Numbered from the stretch's first letter, positions 54,069 through 62,625 are shown. The stretch: DNA of 64,000 nucleotides from Prosthecobacter sp. SYSU 5D2 (GCF_039655865.1 NZ_JBBYXL010000006.1:248001-312000), one strand, 5' to 3'. Notes: a model not told the origin generated them from the letters alone. A program made the numbers and translations.

Positions 54069-54795
54069 AACGCGGGACGTGGTGAAACGCTACGGCAAAT
54101 TCACCGCGCTGAACAGTGCCAGCTTTCAAACCGGCAATGATGCGCGAGTGGTCGTCCTTTTGGGGCCCAGCGGTGGTGGAAAGTCCACCATGCTACGCGT
54201 TCTTGGCGGGTTGCTGGTGCCTGAAGAAGGCTCAGTTCTCGTCAATGATGAAGAAATTCCCCATAACCCGTCGGAGGCTTTAAAAGTGCTTCGGCAGAAC
54301 GGATTTGTCTTCCAGGGTTATAATCTGTTCCCTCACCTGACTGCCCTGCAAAATGTGACACTGCCGCTGACTGCCGTGCATGGGAAAAGCAGCCTGGAAG
54401 CTGTGCAGCGGGCGGAAGAATTGCTGATACGGCTGGACCTGGCCGACCATTTGCACAAACGACCGGCGGAACTTTCAGGTGGGCAGCAGCAGCGGGCAGC
54501 CATCGCAAGGGCACTTGCATCCAGGCCCAGACTGCTGTTGCTGGATGAACCCACTTCTGCCCTGGATCCGGTCATGACAGGAGAGGTGCTGGACGTGATC
54601 CGTGAACTGGCCGCTTCCGGCCAGCAGATTGTACTGGCGACTCATGAGCTGAGCTTTGCCCGTCAGATAGCTGACTGGGTCGTTTTCCTGGCTCAAGGAG
54701 TCGTATTGGAGTCCTGCCCCGCAGTTAAGTTTTTTGATGATCCATTGTCATCCCAAGCGAAGGAATATTTGACGGCGGTCACAAAATACCGTTGA
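54058..54795 (+). CDS. Amino-acid ABC transporter ATP-binding protein
   Basis: From ATG 54058 the product is 245 residues and carries all ABC motifs: Walker A GPSGGGKST near residue 39, Q-loop QGYNLFPHLTAL, signature LSGGQQQRAAIARAL, Walker B LLLLDEPTSALDP, and the switch His in VLATHELSFAR. It pairs with the preceding permease, overlapping it by 11 bases. This is a complete ATPase of the amino-acid importer type (GlnQ/HisP). Confidence 0.94.
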   Translation: MKLETRDVVKRYGKFTALNSASFQTGNDARVVVLLGPSGGGKSTMLRVLGGLLVPEEGSVLVNDEEIPHNPSEALKVLRQNGFVFQGYNLFPHLTALQNVTLPLTAVHGKSSLEAVQRAEELLIRLDLADHLHKRPAELSGGQQQRAAIARALASRPRLLLLDEPTSALDPVMTGEVLDVIRELAASGQQIVLATHELSFARQIADWVVFLAQGVVLESCPAVKFFDDPLSSQAKEYLTAVTKYR

Positions 54796-54964
54796 ATAGT
54801 GTATTATCCACTTTGTAGGGTTTTCGGAAAATCCGATGCCTGTTCCTCACCGAATTAATCGTCAAATCCAGTAACAGCCCCACTCAGAATGGGTATTGCT
54901 CACGATAGAATGAGAACTCTGAGAACATTCACTTGCTAACTTTCAGAGCGACTATAAAATCCAT

Positions 54965-55678
54965 ATGATGTTAACCGTTCCAGAAAACCCAATGGGCCTC
55001 TCACCCTGGCAAGACCCAACCCGCCGGGGGCCGTTTCATCTCTCCGCTTTTCTTGCTGATGCGGCTGAAAGGACGCCGGAAACCACGCTGACAGTGGACG
55101 GGATGGAATTCACGTGTGAGCAGGCATGGATGAAAGTGCTGCGAATCGCCACCTGGCTGCAGGAGAATGGGGTACATCGCGGAGAAAAAGTGGTCGCTGT
55201 ATTGCGGCATAGCCCGGACCTACATCTTATCACGCTGGCAGTGGCCCACATCGGAGCCGTCTTTTCCATCGTATCTCCTCAGATCCGCGCAGAAGCATTT
55301 CAAGAAATTCTTGAGGAAGCTGAACCGGTCTGTCTCTTTTTGGAAAAGACGAGCCGTCATTTGAAGGCGGTGGCGGACAATATCCTGACCGTCTGGCTGG
55401 GTGAGGGGCTCAATGGCGGCAACTGGGATGAGGCGGATTTCACCGAGGTGATGAATACGCGACCAGCATGGGGCATGCGCTTCCCAGGCAAATCCGAAGA
55501 TCCAGCCTTTCTTGTTTTCTCTGAGACGGCCGGTGCGGATCGTAAGCATGGAGTGCTCCTTTCCCACGAAAATGTGCGCAACATGCTTTCAGAGCAGCCT
55601 CGCCAAGGGGGGATATTCGCCCTGTTTGAAGATGTGGGCAGTCCGTTGAAGCTGGAAACGACCGCAATGGAAGCGTGA
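54965..55678 (+). CDS. Truncated AMP-binding (acyl/aminoacyl-adenylating) enzyme paralogue
   Basis: This 237-residue frame matches only the N-terminal third of the adenylating enzyme at 56031: FTCEQAWMKVLRIATWLQENG and GVHRGEKVVAVLRHSPD, then AHIGAVFSIVSPQIR. It runs to the ATP-loop region DPAFLVFSETAGADRKHGVLLSHENV, where the normal FTSGSTGxPKG motif is degraded to FSETAGADRKHG. The acceptor and C-terminal domains are missing. It is either a decaying duplicate or a small regulatory relic. An AT-rich region with TATAAAAT near 54953 precedes it, so it may still be transcribed. Confidence 0.65.
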   Translation: MMLTVPENPMGLSPWQDPTRRGPFHLSAFLADAAERTPETTLTVDGMEFTCEQAWMKVLRIATWLQENGVHRGEKVVAVLRHSPDLHLITLAVAHIGAVFSIVSPQIRAEAFQEILEEAEPVCLFLEKTSRHLKAVADNILTVWLGEGLNGGNWDEADFTEVMNTRPAWGMRFPGKSEDPAFLVFSETAGADRKHGVLLSHENVRNMLSEQPRQGGIFALFEDVGSPLKLETTAMEA

Positions 55679-55820
55679 TATCCGTTTCGCGGAAACGGCC
55701 ATCAGCCACATGATGAATCTGTTTTGCAGAAGCTGGCGGCTGGGCTGTCACAGGCCGTCAGTATCTGCAAATGATCTCTTGCAAGCGAAGCAAGCTTCCT
55801 GAATATATCACCGCACCGAG

Positions 55821-55895
55821 GCACGGATAGCTCAGTGGTAGAGCGGCTCGTTTACACCGAGTTGGTCGGGGGTTCGAATCCCTCTCCGTGTACCA
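55821..55895 (+). tRNA. tRNA-Val (anticodon UAC)
   Basis: A complete cloverleaf is seen: acceptor GCACGGA/TCCGTGT with a G-U end pair, D-arm GCTC/GAGC, anticodon stem GCTCG/CGAGT with loop TTTACAC (anticodon TAC, read as UAC), and T-arm GGGGG-TTCGAAT-CCCTC. The gene encodes its own CCA. It reads Val codons GUA/GUG. It lies between the truncated and the intact adenylating-enzyme genes; tRNA genes are common integration or rearrangement points. Confidence 0.93.
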
Positions 55896-56030
55896 TTCAG
55901 AGGCTGTCAAGGCAAACCGCCACAACTGGAAGCTGCAACGGACATCCCTTAATCTGTTTATGGAAATTGCAGGATGATGAAAAAAATTTCGGCATGTATG
56001 GATTTCCGCATAAAGTAATCAGTTGACCGC

Positions 56031-57545
56031 ATGACCGATGAACTGTCCTCCCATTTAAATCTGCCTTGCCACTGGCTGGCTGCGACTGCAAACCAGTGGC
56101 CGGACAAGTTGTTCATTTCAGGGTCTGCCCCGCTGACCTACGGCGAAGCCCAACGTCGTGTGAATGCCCTGGCAGCCTGGATGCAAAAGCAAGGGATCGT
56201 CAAGGGTGACAGGGTGGTCGTGGTGATGCCCAACCGCACCGAGGTGCTGCTGATCAGTTTTGCTGCTTTGCAGGCAGGGGTGATCTTTTCTGTTCTCAGC
56301 CATCAAATCCAGCCGGAAGGACTGACCCGCATTCTGTCCCAATGTGAGCCAAAGGTACTGTTTACCGATGCGGGCACGGCAAAGCTTGGTGAAGATGCTG
56401 CGGGGAGCAAGACGTTCTGCGTGGACGGTCCAGAGTGGGCCTCGCTCTTTGTTCCGGACTCTGCCACACAGCCGCTGCCTGTCTCGGTGTCGTCTGAGGA
56501 CATTGCCTTTCTGGTGTTTACCTCCGGCAGTACGGGAACACCGCGCGGAGTGATGCTGACCCAGGGGAATGTGGCCTTTGTCTGCCCGGCTATTCTGCAA
56601 AGACTGGGCTACAGGATGGAGGATTGCATCGGCATCTTTCTGCCCCTGGCCTTTGATTACAGTTTCTATCAGGCCTTTTATGCCTGCCTCACGGGTGCCA
56701 GCCTTTTTCTCGGAAGGCCAGAGATGGTAGGTCCGGAGCTGCCTAAAATCCTGGCCCGTGAAGAGGTGACAGTGCTGCCTGGAGTGCCTTCTGTTTTTGC
56801 AGCGCTGATCAAGATGCAACGCTACCGGCCGGTGGATCTGCCTAAACTGCGAATGATCACCAATACGGGAGATCATCTGCCCCTTGCGTATATCGAACAG
56901 ATCCAGTCGCTGCTGCCGCAGATCCAAGTATATCCGATGTTCGGGCTGACAGAGTGCAAGCGCGTTTCCATCCTGCTGCCGGAGGAACTCGAGGAACATC
57001 CGGAGAGCGTGGGCAGGCCGCTGGATGGAACGGAAGTTTTCACGGTGGATGAAGCCGGGACCCGCCACCCGCCGGGAGTGGCGGGTGAACTGGTGATCCA
57101 GGGACCGCATCTGGCCGCAGGTTACTGGCTGGCGCCGGAAGAAACGGTACGCCGGTACCGGGACCTGGAAGGAGTACGGACGCTTTTCAGCGGAGACCAG
57201 GGGAGCGTGGACTCCCTGGGATACATCACGTTTCATTCGCGCAGCGATTTTGTCATCAAACATCGCGGCACGCGGCTGAGCCCCGCTGAGGTGGAAGAGG
57301 CGGCGTGTGCGATTCCGCAGGTCATCGCTGCAGGCTGCGTGAAGGATGACACCAGAGATCTGCTATTTCTGTTTGTGGCCAGCACGGAGGAAGGGATGAC
57401 CGAAGCCGGAGTTCTGACCGGGCTGTCTGCGCGGCTGGAGCGTGGCAAGCTGCCAGACCGGGTAATCTTTCTGGCCGAACTGCCGCGAACCGGGAATCAA
57501 AAACTGGACCGCAAAGCGCTGCGCAATCTGCTCACCACTGTCTAA
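56031..57545 (+). CDS. AMP-dependent acyl/aminoacyl ligase
   Basis: This 504-residue enzyme is of the ANL adenylating family. It has the ATP loop FLVFTSGSTGTPRGVML near residue 160, the SVHPMFGLTE-like block VYPMFGLTECKRV near 305, VAGELVIQGPHLAAGYW near 350, the FSGDQGSVDSLGYITFHSRSDFVIKHRGTRLSP hinge region near 390-420, and the catalytic Lys block PRTGNQKLDRKAL at the end. It activates a carboxylic acid as the adenylate and likely transfers it to the carrier protein at 58805. It is the first gene of a tight three-gene operon with 9- and 11-base gaps. Confidence 0.9.
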   Translation: MTDELSSHLNLPCHWLAATANQWPDKLFISGSAPLTYGEAQRRVNALAAWMQKQGIVKGDRVVVVMPNRTEVLLISFAALQAGVIFSVLSHQIQPEGLTRILSQCEPKVLFTDAGTAKLGEDAAGSKTFCVDGPEWASLFVPDSATQPLPVSVSSEDIAFLVFTSGSTGTPRGVMLTQGNVAFVCPAILQRLGYRMEDCIGIFLPLAFDYSFYQAFYACLTGASLFLGRPEMVGPELPKILAREEVTVLPGVPSVFAALIKMQRYRPVDLPKLRMITNTGDHLPLAYIEQIQSLLPQIQVYPMFGLTECKRVSILLPEELEEHPESVGRPLDGTEVFTVDEAGTRHPPGVAGELVIQGPHLAAGYWLAPEETVRRYRDLEGVRTLFSGDQGSVDSLGYITFHSRSDFVIKHRGTRLSPAEVEEAACAIPQVIAAGCVKDDTRDLLFLFVASTEEGMTEAGVLTGLSARLERGKLPDRVIFLAELPRTGNQKLDRKALRNLLTTV

Positions 57546-57554
57546 AGCAAGCTT

Positions 57555-58793
57555 ATGAACCCCGCTTTTGCCAACCGCCTGGCCGACGAATATAGCACGC
57601 CCTTTTATGCCTATGATCTGGCACAGGTGGAAGAGCGCACGAAGGAATTGCGGGCGTCTCTGCCTGAAGGTGCCCGGCTGTATCATTCCTTCAAGGCCAA
57701 TCCCCTGCCCCGCATTGCTGAAGAAATCCGCAAAGGCGGGGCGCAGGCTGAGATTACCTCCGAAGGCGAGCAGAAAGCAGCAATCGAAGCAGGACATGAT
57801 TTGAGCCAGGCACTGTATGGTGGTCCTGGTAAAACGGCCGCAGAAATCCAGTCTGCCATCACTGCGGGAGTGCGGTGGTTTTCCTGCGAGTCCTGGCTGG
57901 ATCTCAAGCGCCTGTCAGAGTCGGCTGTGGCGAATTCGGTGGAACTGCAAATCTTGCTGCGGGTGAATCCGGCAGAAGCCCCCAATGCACGGCTGGCCAT
58001 GACAGGAGTGGAAAGCCAGTTTGGCTTTGATGAGACACTTTTCCATGCTCCGGATGCGGCTGAAAGGGTGCGCCAGCCCGGCATCTGCCTGCGCGGAGTG
58101 CATGTCTATTTTGGCACCCAGGTGGCCTCCGTGCAGGCATTGGCGGACAACACACGCAGGGCGCTGGAAACGGCCAGCCGGCTGGAGGAAACGCTGGGGC
58201 TTCAATGTACGGTGGTAAATGCAGGCGGGGGATTTCCATGGCCGTATGCCAACCATGCCTCCTATCCCGATCTGACTGGCCTGTGTGCGGCTTTGACCGC
58301 CGTCTGGGAAGCTTCTCCTATGCACAATAAGGCTGAGTTGTGGTTTGAAGCCGGAAGGTATCTTTGCGCCGGTGCCGGCAGCCTGGTGACGCGAGTCCTG
58401 GATGTGAAGCAATCCCGCACGCGGACGTTTGTGGTGCTGGACACTGGGATTCACCATCTGGGCGGCATGGCGGGCCTGGGTCGCATTCCACGGGGAGCGG
58501 TGACATTTCAGAATCTGAGCAGCGAAGAGGGGGCCGAAATGACGGCCGATATCGTAGGTCCGCTCTGCACACCGCTGGACAGTCTGGCCAGAGGAGTGAA
58601 ACTGCCTGCAGTTGAACCCGGTGATTTGCTTGCCGTGCCCAATGTTGGCGCGTATGGACTGACCGCCAGTTTGATCGGTTTCCTCAGTCATGGGGCGCCT
58701 GCCGAGATTTCCTACCGCGAGGGGGAGGTCGTCCAGGTGTCCTGCTGGCGTACCGGCCACCAGACGATTTATCCTGCCGAGATTCCCTATTGA
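57555..58793 (+). CDS. PLP-dependent decarboxylase (Orn/DAP/Arg fold type III)
   Basis: This 412-residue enzyme has the TIM-barrel and beta-domain layout of DAP/ornithine decarboxylases. The PLP Lys lies in LYHSFKANPLP near residue 45. HVYFGTQVAS near 185 replaces the usual HFHVGSQ, and phosphate-binding VVNAGGGFPWPY (near 218) and EAGRYLCAG (near 262) are intact. The active-site Cys loop is VGPLCTPLDSL near 338, and YGLTAS lies near 368. Members grouped with an adenylating enzyme and a carrier protein, such as BtrK or exosortase-system decarboxylases, act on carrier-bound amino acids. Free DAP is a less likely substrate here. Confidence 0.9.
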   Translation: MNPAFANRLADEYSTPFYAYDLAQVEERTKELRASLPEGARLYHSFKANPLPRIAEEIRKGGAQAEITSEGEQKAAIEAGHDLSQALYGGPGKTAAEIQSAITAGVRWFSCESWLDLKRLSESAVANSVELQILLRVNPAEAPNARLAMTGVESQFGFDETLFHAPDAAERVRQPGICLRGVHVYFGTQVASVQALADNTRRALETASRLEETLGLQCTVVNAGGGFPWPYANHASYPDLTGLCAALTAVWEASPMHNKAELWFEAGRYLCAGAGSLVTRVLDVKQSRTRTFVVLDTGIHHLGGMAGLGRIPRGAVTFQNLSSEEGAEMTADIVGPLCTPLDSLARGVKLPAVEPGDLLAVPNVGAYGLTASLIGFLSHGAPAEISYREGEVVQVSCWRTGHQTIYPAEIPY

Positions 58794-58804
58794 TTTGATC
58801 CGCC

Positions 58805-59065
58805 ATGTCCGATACCGCCTCCCGCCTGATCGCCCTGCTCCGCCCGCACCTGCGCCTGGTCCCGCCAGATGCGCCCATTCAATTGGATGATGATCTGGGC
58901 AGGCTGGGGCTGGATTCCTTGGAGTCCATCGAGGTGCTGATGGAAATTGAAACGGAATTCGGCATTCCGATACCGGACGATCTCATCACCGTAGAGACCC
59001 TGGCCACACCGGGCAATCTGCTGCGTGTCCTGGAAGAGCAACTGGCTTTGATTCCCCAGGCCTGA
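58805..59065 (+). CDS. Acyl/aminoacyl carrier protein
   Basis: This acidic 86-residue carrier protein has the phosphopantetheine site GLDSLESIEVLMEIETEFG with the modified Ser near residue 38. It lies 11 bases after the decarboxylase gene and closes the operon. The likely role is to carry the substrate activated by the adenylating enzyme while the decarboxylase acts, as BtrI does in butirosin synthesis. It is separate from the fatty-acid ACP, which is not in this window. Confidence 0.92.
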   Translation: MSDTASRLIALLRPHLRLVPPDAPIQLDDDLGRLGLDSLESIEVLMEIETEFGIPIPDDLITVETLATPGNLLRVLEEQLALIPQA

Positions 59066-59071
59066 CAGGGG

Positions 59072-59848
59072 TCACAGCCACCCACGCCAACGGTAGATCC
59101 AGGTGCCAATGGTTTCGTGAAACCAGGAATCAAACAGGTCGAATGAGCCGCGATAAGGCAGGTGCAGCCAGCTTCCTTCGCCGATCTGATTGTAGCTGCT
59201 CATGTAATGGCAGGGAACAGGAACGACAGGGACGCCAGCTTTGGCGAAGGTGGCGACGGACCGCGGCATATGACTTGCCGAGGTGACGAGGACGACTTTT
59301 TTCCACTCGCGGTCCCGGGCCAGTTTGGCCACTTTGAGGGCTTCGTCTCGCGTATTGGCACAAGTGCCAAGGCTGATGGACTCAAAGGACTGATCGGGAA
59401 AGCGCTTTAAGAAGTCTAGAATGGCATCTGCCTCGGAGTGCATCTGGCCGTCCTGTTTATATCCTCCCCCACCGATGACCAAAATGGGTGCCATGCCGGA
59501 AGCTGCCATGGAGAGGGCGGTGGCCAGACGGTCTGCGCCCCGCACGAGGTGCAAACCCATGGGCTCAGTGAGTGAAGGCTGGATGCCACCGCCCAGGCAG
59601 ACAATGACGTCTGCGCCCTCCACATCCGCCGGTGCGGGCAGGGCGTAGCGGTTCTCCAATCCAGCCAGCAGCCATGAAGCCAGAGAGGTACAAGTGATGA
59701 CTGTAAGAAGGAGCCAGGCAAGAGTGGGCAGTGCGGCCCAACGCCAAAGGCGCATCCAAACCATGCGGGCCACCCAGATGCCGAGCAAAAGCCAGACGAG
59801 GGTAAGCGGCTGAATGAGGGTGAAAAACCATCGGAGGAGAGTTTCCAT
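59072..59848 (-). CDS. YdcF/ElyC-family (DUF218) membrane protein
   Basis: The ATG at 59848 gives 258 residues with two N-terminal membrane helices (FTLIQPLTLVWLLLGIWVARM; WAALPTLAWLLLTVITCTSLAS) and a DUF218 domain starting at ADVIVCLGGGIQPS. The motif SLGTCANTRDEALKVAKL and VLVTSASHMPRSVATFAKAGV is characteristic. ElyC-type proteins affect envelope and peptidoglycan carrier metabolism. It lies 7 bases after mazG on the same strand and 6 bases from the convergent carrier-protein gene. Confidence 0.87.
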   Translation of the reverse strand: METLLRWFFTLIQPLTLVWLLLGIWVARMVWMRLWRWAALPTLAWLLLTVITCTSLASWLLAGLENRYALPAPADVEGADVIVCLGGGIQPSLTEPMGLHLVRGADRLATALSMAASGMAPILVIGGGGYKQDGQMHSEADAILDFLKRFPDQSFESISLGTCANTRDEALKVAKLARDREWKKVVLVTSASHMPRSVATFAKAGVPVVPVPCHYMSSYNQIGEGSWLHLPYRGSFDLFDSWFHETIGTWIYRWRGWL

Positions 59849-59855
59849 AAAAGCG

Positions 59856-60644
59856 TTAATCAAGCCTCTTTTTAATTTGCTCCCAGGCAGCGTCCATTTC
59901 CTCCAAAGTGGCATCGCCAAGCTTTTTCCCCTGCCCTGCCAGGGCTTCTTCCACGGCGTGAAAACGGCGGACAAACTTTTCATTGGCGGCGGCCAGGGCG
60001 GCTTCCGATTCCACGCCCAGCTTGCGGGCCAGATTGACCACGCTGAACAGCAGGTCGCCGAGCTCTTCCTCAATGGCGATGGGACGGCCCGCTTTGACAG
60101 CCTCTTCCAGCTCAGCCGTTTCCTCGCGGATTTTGTCATACACGGGTGCTGAATCAGGCCAGTCGAAGCCCACCCGCGCGGCCTTCTTTTGCAGTTTTTG
60201 AGCCCGCATGAGGGATGGGAGCCCGTTGCCAACCCCATGCAGATGGCCTTCCTTTTGGGTGCCTTTTTCCTGGCGCTTGATGGCGTCCCACTGAGTGAGA
60301 ACTGCGGCGGAGGTTTCCGCGCTGCCCTCGCCAAAAACATGGGGATGCCGGCGGATCAGTTTTTCCGTCAGGCCGGTGGCGACTGCATCCAGATCAAAAG
60401 CGCCTGCTTCCGCTGCGATTTCTGCATGGAGGACTGGCTGGAGGAGCAGATCACCCAACTCGTCACAGATTTGGGCGGAATCGCCGCTGCGGATGGCATC
60501 TACCACTTCGTAAGCCTCTTCCAGCACATGCGGGATGAGGGTTTCATGGGTCTGCTCCTGATCCCAGGGACAGCCACCCGGAGCACGCAGGCGGTGGACG
60601 ACATAGCGCAAACGGGTGATGGGATCGGGATGATCAAGACTCAT
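59856..60644 (-). CDS. mazG: Nucleoside triphosphate pyrophosphohydrolase MazG
   Basis: MazG hydrolyses NTPs to NMPs and pyrophosphate and limits aberrant nucleotides or (p)ppGpp signalling. ATG 60644 gives 262 residues starting with the typical ITRLRYVVHRLRAPGGCPWDQEQTHETL. Two helical domains carry the EExxD-type metal motifs: HVLEEAYEVVDAI with DELGDLLLQPVLHAEIA, and IREETAELEEAV with EELGDLLFSVVNLARK. It is followed at once by the YdcF gene. Confidence 0.95.
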   Translation of the reverse strand: MSLDHPDPITRLRYVVHRLRAPGGCPWDQEQTHETLIPHVLEEAYEVVDAIRSGDSAQICDELGDLLLQPVLHAEIAAEAGAFDLDAVATGLTEKLIRRHPHVFGEGSAETSAAVLTQWDAIKRQEKGTQKEGHLHGVGNGLPSLMRAQKLQKKAARVGFDWPDSAPVYDKIREETAELEEAVKAGRPIAIEEELGDLLFSVVNLARKLGVESEAALAAANEKFVRRFHAVEEALAGQGKKLGDATLEEMDAAWEQIKKRLD

Positions 60645-60773
60645 GCCAGCACGGGATAGCTGGAAAAGCGGCAGATGAAACGTGAAAATGATTGATTCAC
60701 CGTCAGCCGCGCCTACCTCATGCATCGTTACACCTGACAGCAGCGTAACTTTTCCTCACCCAACTTTATACCT

Positions 60774-61103
60774 ATGGCCTCCGAAGCAGTCCTCAATCTG
60801 AACGAATCCAACTTCCAGACGGAAATCTCCAGCAGCACGGTCCCTGTGATTGTGGACTTCTGGGCTGAATGGTGCGGTCCCTGCCGGATGCTGACCCCGA
60901 TCCTGGAACAGCTGGCCGCTGAAAAAGGTGATGCCGTGAAAGTGGCCAAGGTGAATGTGGATGAAAACCCGAATCTGGCCGCCCAGTACAATGTGCGGTC
61001 TATCCCGATGCTGCTGTTCATCAAGAACGGCGAAGTGAAGGATACTGTGGTGGGCGTGCAGTCCAAGGATGCCCTGTCCAAGAAGCTGGATGCGCTGGCA
61101 TAA
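60774..61103 (+). CDS. trxA: Thioredoxin
   Basis: This 109-residue cytoplasmic thioredoxin has VIVDFWAEWCGPCRMLTPILEQLA with the CGPC redox pair, KVNVDENPNLAAQYNVRSIPMLLFIKNGE with the cis-Pro, and the final helix. It is divergent from mazG with 129 bases between starts. A hairpin terminator follows. Confidence 0.96.
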   Translation: MASEAVLNLNESNFQTEISSSTVPVIVDFWAEWCGPCRMLTPILEQLAAEKGDAVKVAKVNVDENPNLAAQYNVRSIPMLLFIKNGEVKDTVVGVQSKDALSKKLDALA

Positions 61104-61127
61104 GCCGCCGCGGATCTTATTGAATTT

Positions 61128-61160
61128 AAAAGCCAGTCTCCGTGAGGGGATTGGCTTTTT
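61128..61160. terminator. Terminator after trxA, possibly bidirectional
   Basis: AAAGCCAGTCTCC pairs with GGGGATTGGCTTT, using two G-U pairs around a GTGA loop, and a TTTTTTCTT run follows on the plus strand. The A-run at the left end gives a shorter T-run on the minus strand, so it could also serve the convergent ThuA gene. Confidence 0.8.
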
Positions 61161-61187
61161 TCTTGGATAAAGAAGGGCGTGTGAAGT

Positions 61188-62153
61188 TTATTCTGCGACA
61201 GCTTTCACATTGCCCAGTTCGGCTTCACATTCGACGAGACCGAGAGCCCATTTGATGCCGCCGAGGATGTGCTCCTGATAGGTGCGGGCGATCTCGGGGG
61301 TGTTTTTGCGATCTTTAGTATCGGCTTTCCAGGTCGGATCCCAGACGTCTTCACGGTGGCCCAGCGAAGTGTAGAAGACTTTGCCTTTGCCAAAGTCTTT
61401 GCACCAGGAGACGGGGTAATAACCTGGAGTGCCTTCATTCGGGTGCGCATTCAGGCCCATGAGAGCATGAACGGTAGCGGGATCGTAGTTTTTGAAGATG
61501 TAAATTTCATCAAACACCCGCCAGCCGGCGGGGATGGGCTTGGTGGCGGGATGAGCGGGATTGTGAAGGATGGGCTGGACTTCCACCTGGGCCTTATGGG
61601 TGAGAAACTCGCCGCCGAGCATGTCCACGTAACCACGGAAGGGATGGTAGGTATCGCCACCGGAATGCATGGCGATGAAGGCCTTGCCGCCTTTGATCAA
61701 TTCCACGAAACCTTCGCGGTCCGGGAACTGGAGGTCGCCGGTGGTGTTGGCGAAGATGAAACCGTCGTAGTCCTTGATTTTGTCCAGGGCCATTTTATCC
61801 GCCATGTAAGCTTTTACCTGCTCAGTCCACACGGCATTGGCCGCATTGTAGCCGGCCAGTGCCTGGCTGTAGTTTTCCTGGCGGGTCTTGAAGGCTTCGT
61901 CGGTTTCTTTGAGTTTCTTTTCAGGTGCGCGGCCTGGGTTTTTGGGCTGGCCGGGAGGCTGCTGGACAAAGTCCACGGTGAAGGCACCGGAGGATTTGCC
62001 GATTTCAGCCAGGACTTTTTCGGCGGTCTCAATGGAAGAGTGCCGGAAGCCGGTTGTGACGGTGACGACGAGGAGTTTTTTAGGCGCATCAGCCGCCTGG
62101 GCGGTGACGGTGGCCAGGACGGCCAGCAAGGTGAAAAAGGAACGGCGGAGCAT
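61188..62153 (-). CDS. Secreted ThuA-domain protein
   Basis: ATG 62153 gives 321 residues with a signal peptide (MLRRSFFTLLAVLATVTAQA). A ThuA domain starts at KKLLVVTVTTGFRHSSIETAEKVL, and later blocks include GFIFANTTGDLQFPDREGFVELI, IAMHSGGDTYHPFRGYVDMLGGEF and the end KVFYTSLGHREDVW. About 45 charged residues (PPGQPKNPGRAPEKKLKETDE) are inserted after the first strand. ThuA is a glutamine-amidotransferase-like fold used in sugar-related functions; such secreted copies are frequent in Verrucomicrobiota and Planctomycetota. Confidence 0.9.
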   Translation of the reverse strand: MLRRSFFTLLAVLATVTAQAADAPKKLLVVTVTTGFRHSSIETAEKVLAEIGKSSGAFTVDFVQQPPGQPKNPGRAPEKKLKETDEAFKTRQENYSQALAGYNAANAVWTEQVKAYMADKMALDKIKDYDGFIFANTTGDLQFPDREGFVELIKGGKAFIAMHSGGDTYHPFRGYVDMLGGEFLTHKAQVEVQPILHNPAHPATKPIPAGWRVFDEIYIFKNYDPATVHALMGLNAHPNEGTPGYYPVSWCKDFGKGKVFYTSLGHREDVWDPTWKADTKDRKNTPEIARTYQEHILGGIKWALGLVECEAELGNVKAVAE

Positions 62154-62217
62154 AAGGGTGGGGTTGGTTTGACAGGGACACAACGCGGGCTAAGGTATCT
62201 CCCTTGCCAACACGGAA

Positions 62218-62264
62218 GCGGGGACGACCCCGCCGCTCCATTTTTCACATCAGGGACGGCCCTG
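62218..62264 (+). promoter_or_regulatory. Guanidine-II riboswitch (mini-ykkC)
   Basis: Two hairpins with ACGR tetraloops, the defining pattern of this class, are present: GCGGGG-ACGA-CCCCGC (62218-62233) and CAGGG-ACGG-CCCTG (62251-62264), separated by 17 bases. The second ends 16 bases before the ATG of an SMR guanidinium exporter, the best-known target. Guanidine binding at both loops would raise expression of the exporter. The perfect pairing of both stems and the downstream gene type support each other. Confidence 0.92.
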
Positions 62265-62280
62265 GCAACACTTGTTTAAA

Positions 62281-62601
62281 ATGGCTTGGATCTATCTTGT
62301 TCTCGCAGGCATTACTGAAATCGCATGGGCCATCGGCCTGAAACATACACACGGGTGGACCCGGCTTGGCCCTAGCATCGTTACCGCTGCTTTGATGGTG
62401 GTGAGCTTTGGCTTTCTTTCCCAGGCTCTGAAGACGCTTCCAATCGGGACAGCTTATGCGGTCTGGACGGGCATTGGGGCTGTGGGCACGGCAATCGTGG
62501 GTATCGTCTTTTTCGATGAACCGCGTACGGCCATCAGGCTGATCTGCATCGGGCTGATCATGGCGGGTATCATTGGACTGAAGATGAGTGCGGAGGCGTG
62601 A
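62281..62601 (+). CDS. gdx: SMR-family guanidinium exporter (Gdx/SugE type)
   Basis: This 106-residue protein has four membrane helices. The conserved Glu near residue 13 ([22 protein letters not shown]) is the proton/substrate site. The [12 protein letters not shown] block marks the SugE/Gdx group, which exports guanidinium and not broad quaternary cations as EmrE does. I use ATG 62281; a TTG three codons upstream is not needed. The guanidine-II riboswitch directly upstream makes the substrate assignment strong. Confidence 0.93.
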   Translation: MAWIYLVLAGITEIAWAIGLKHTHGWTRLGPSIVTAALMVVSFGFLSQALKTLPIGTAYAVWTGIGAVGTAIVGIVFFDEPRTAIRLICIGLIMAGIIGLKMSAEA

Positions 62602-62625
62602 ACAAGCCGGAGAGGTACTGTGGCT

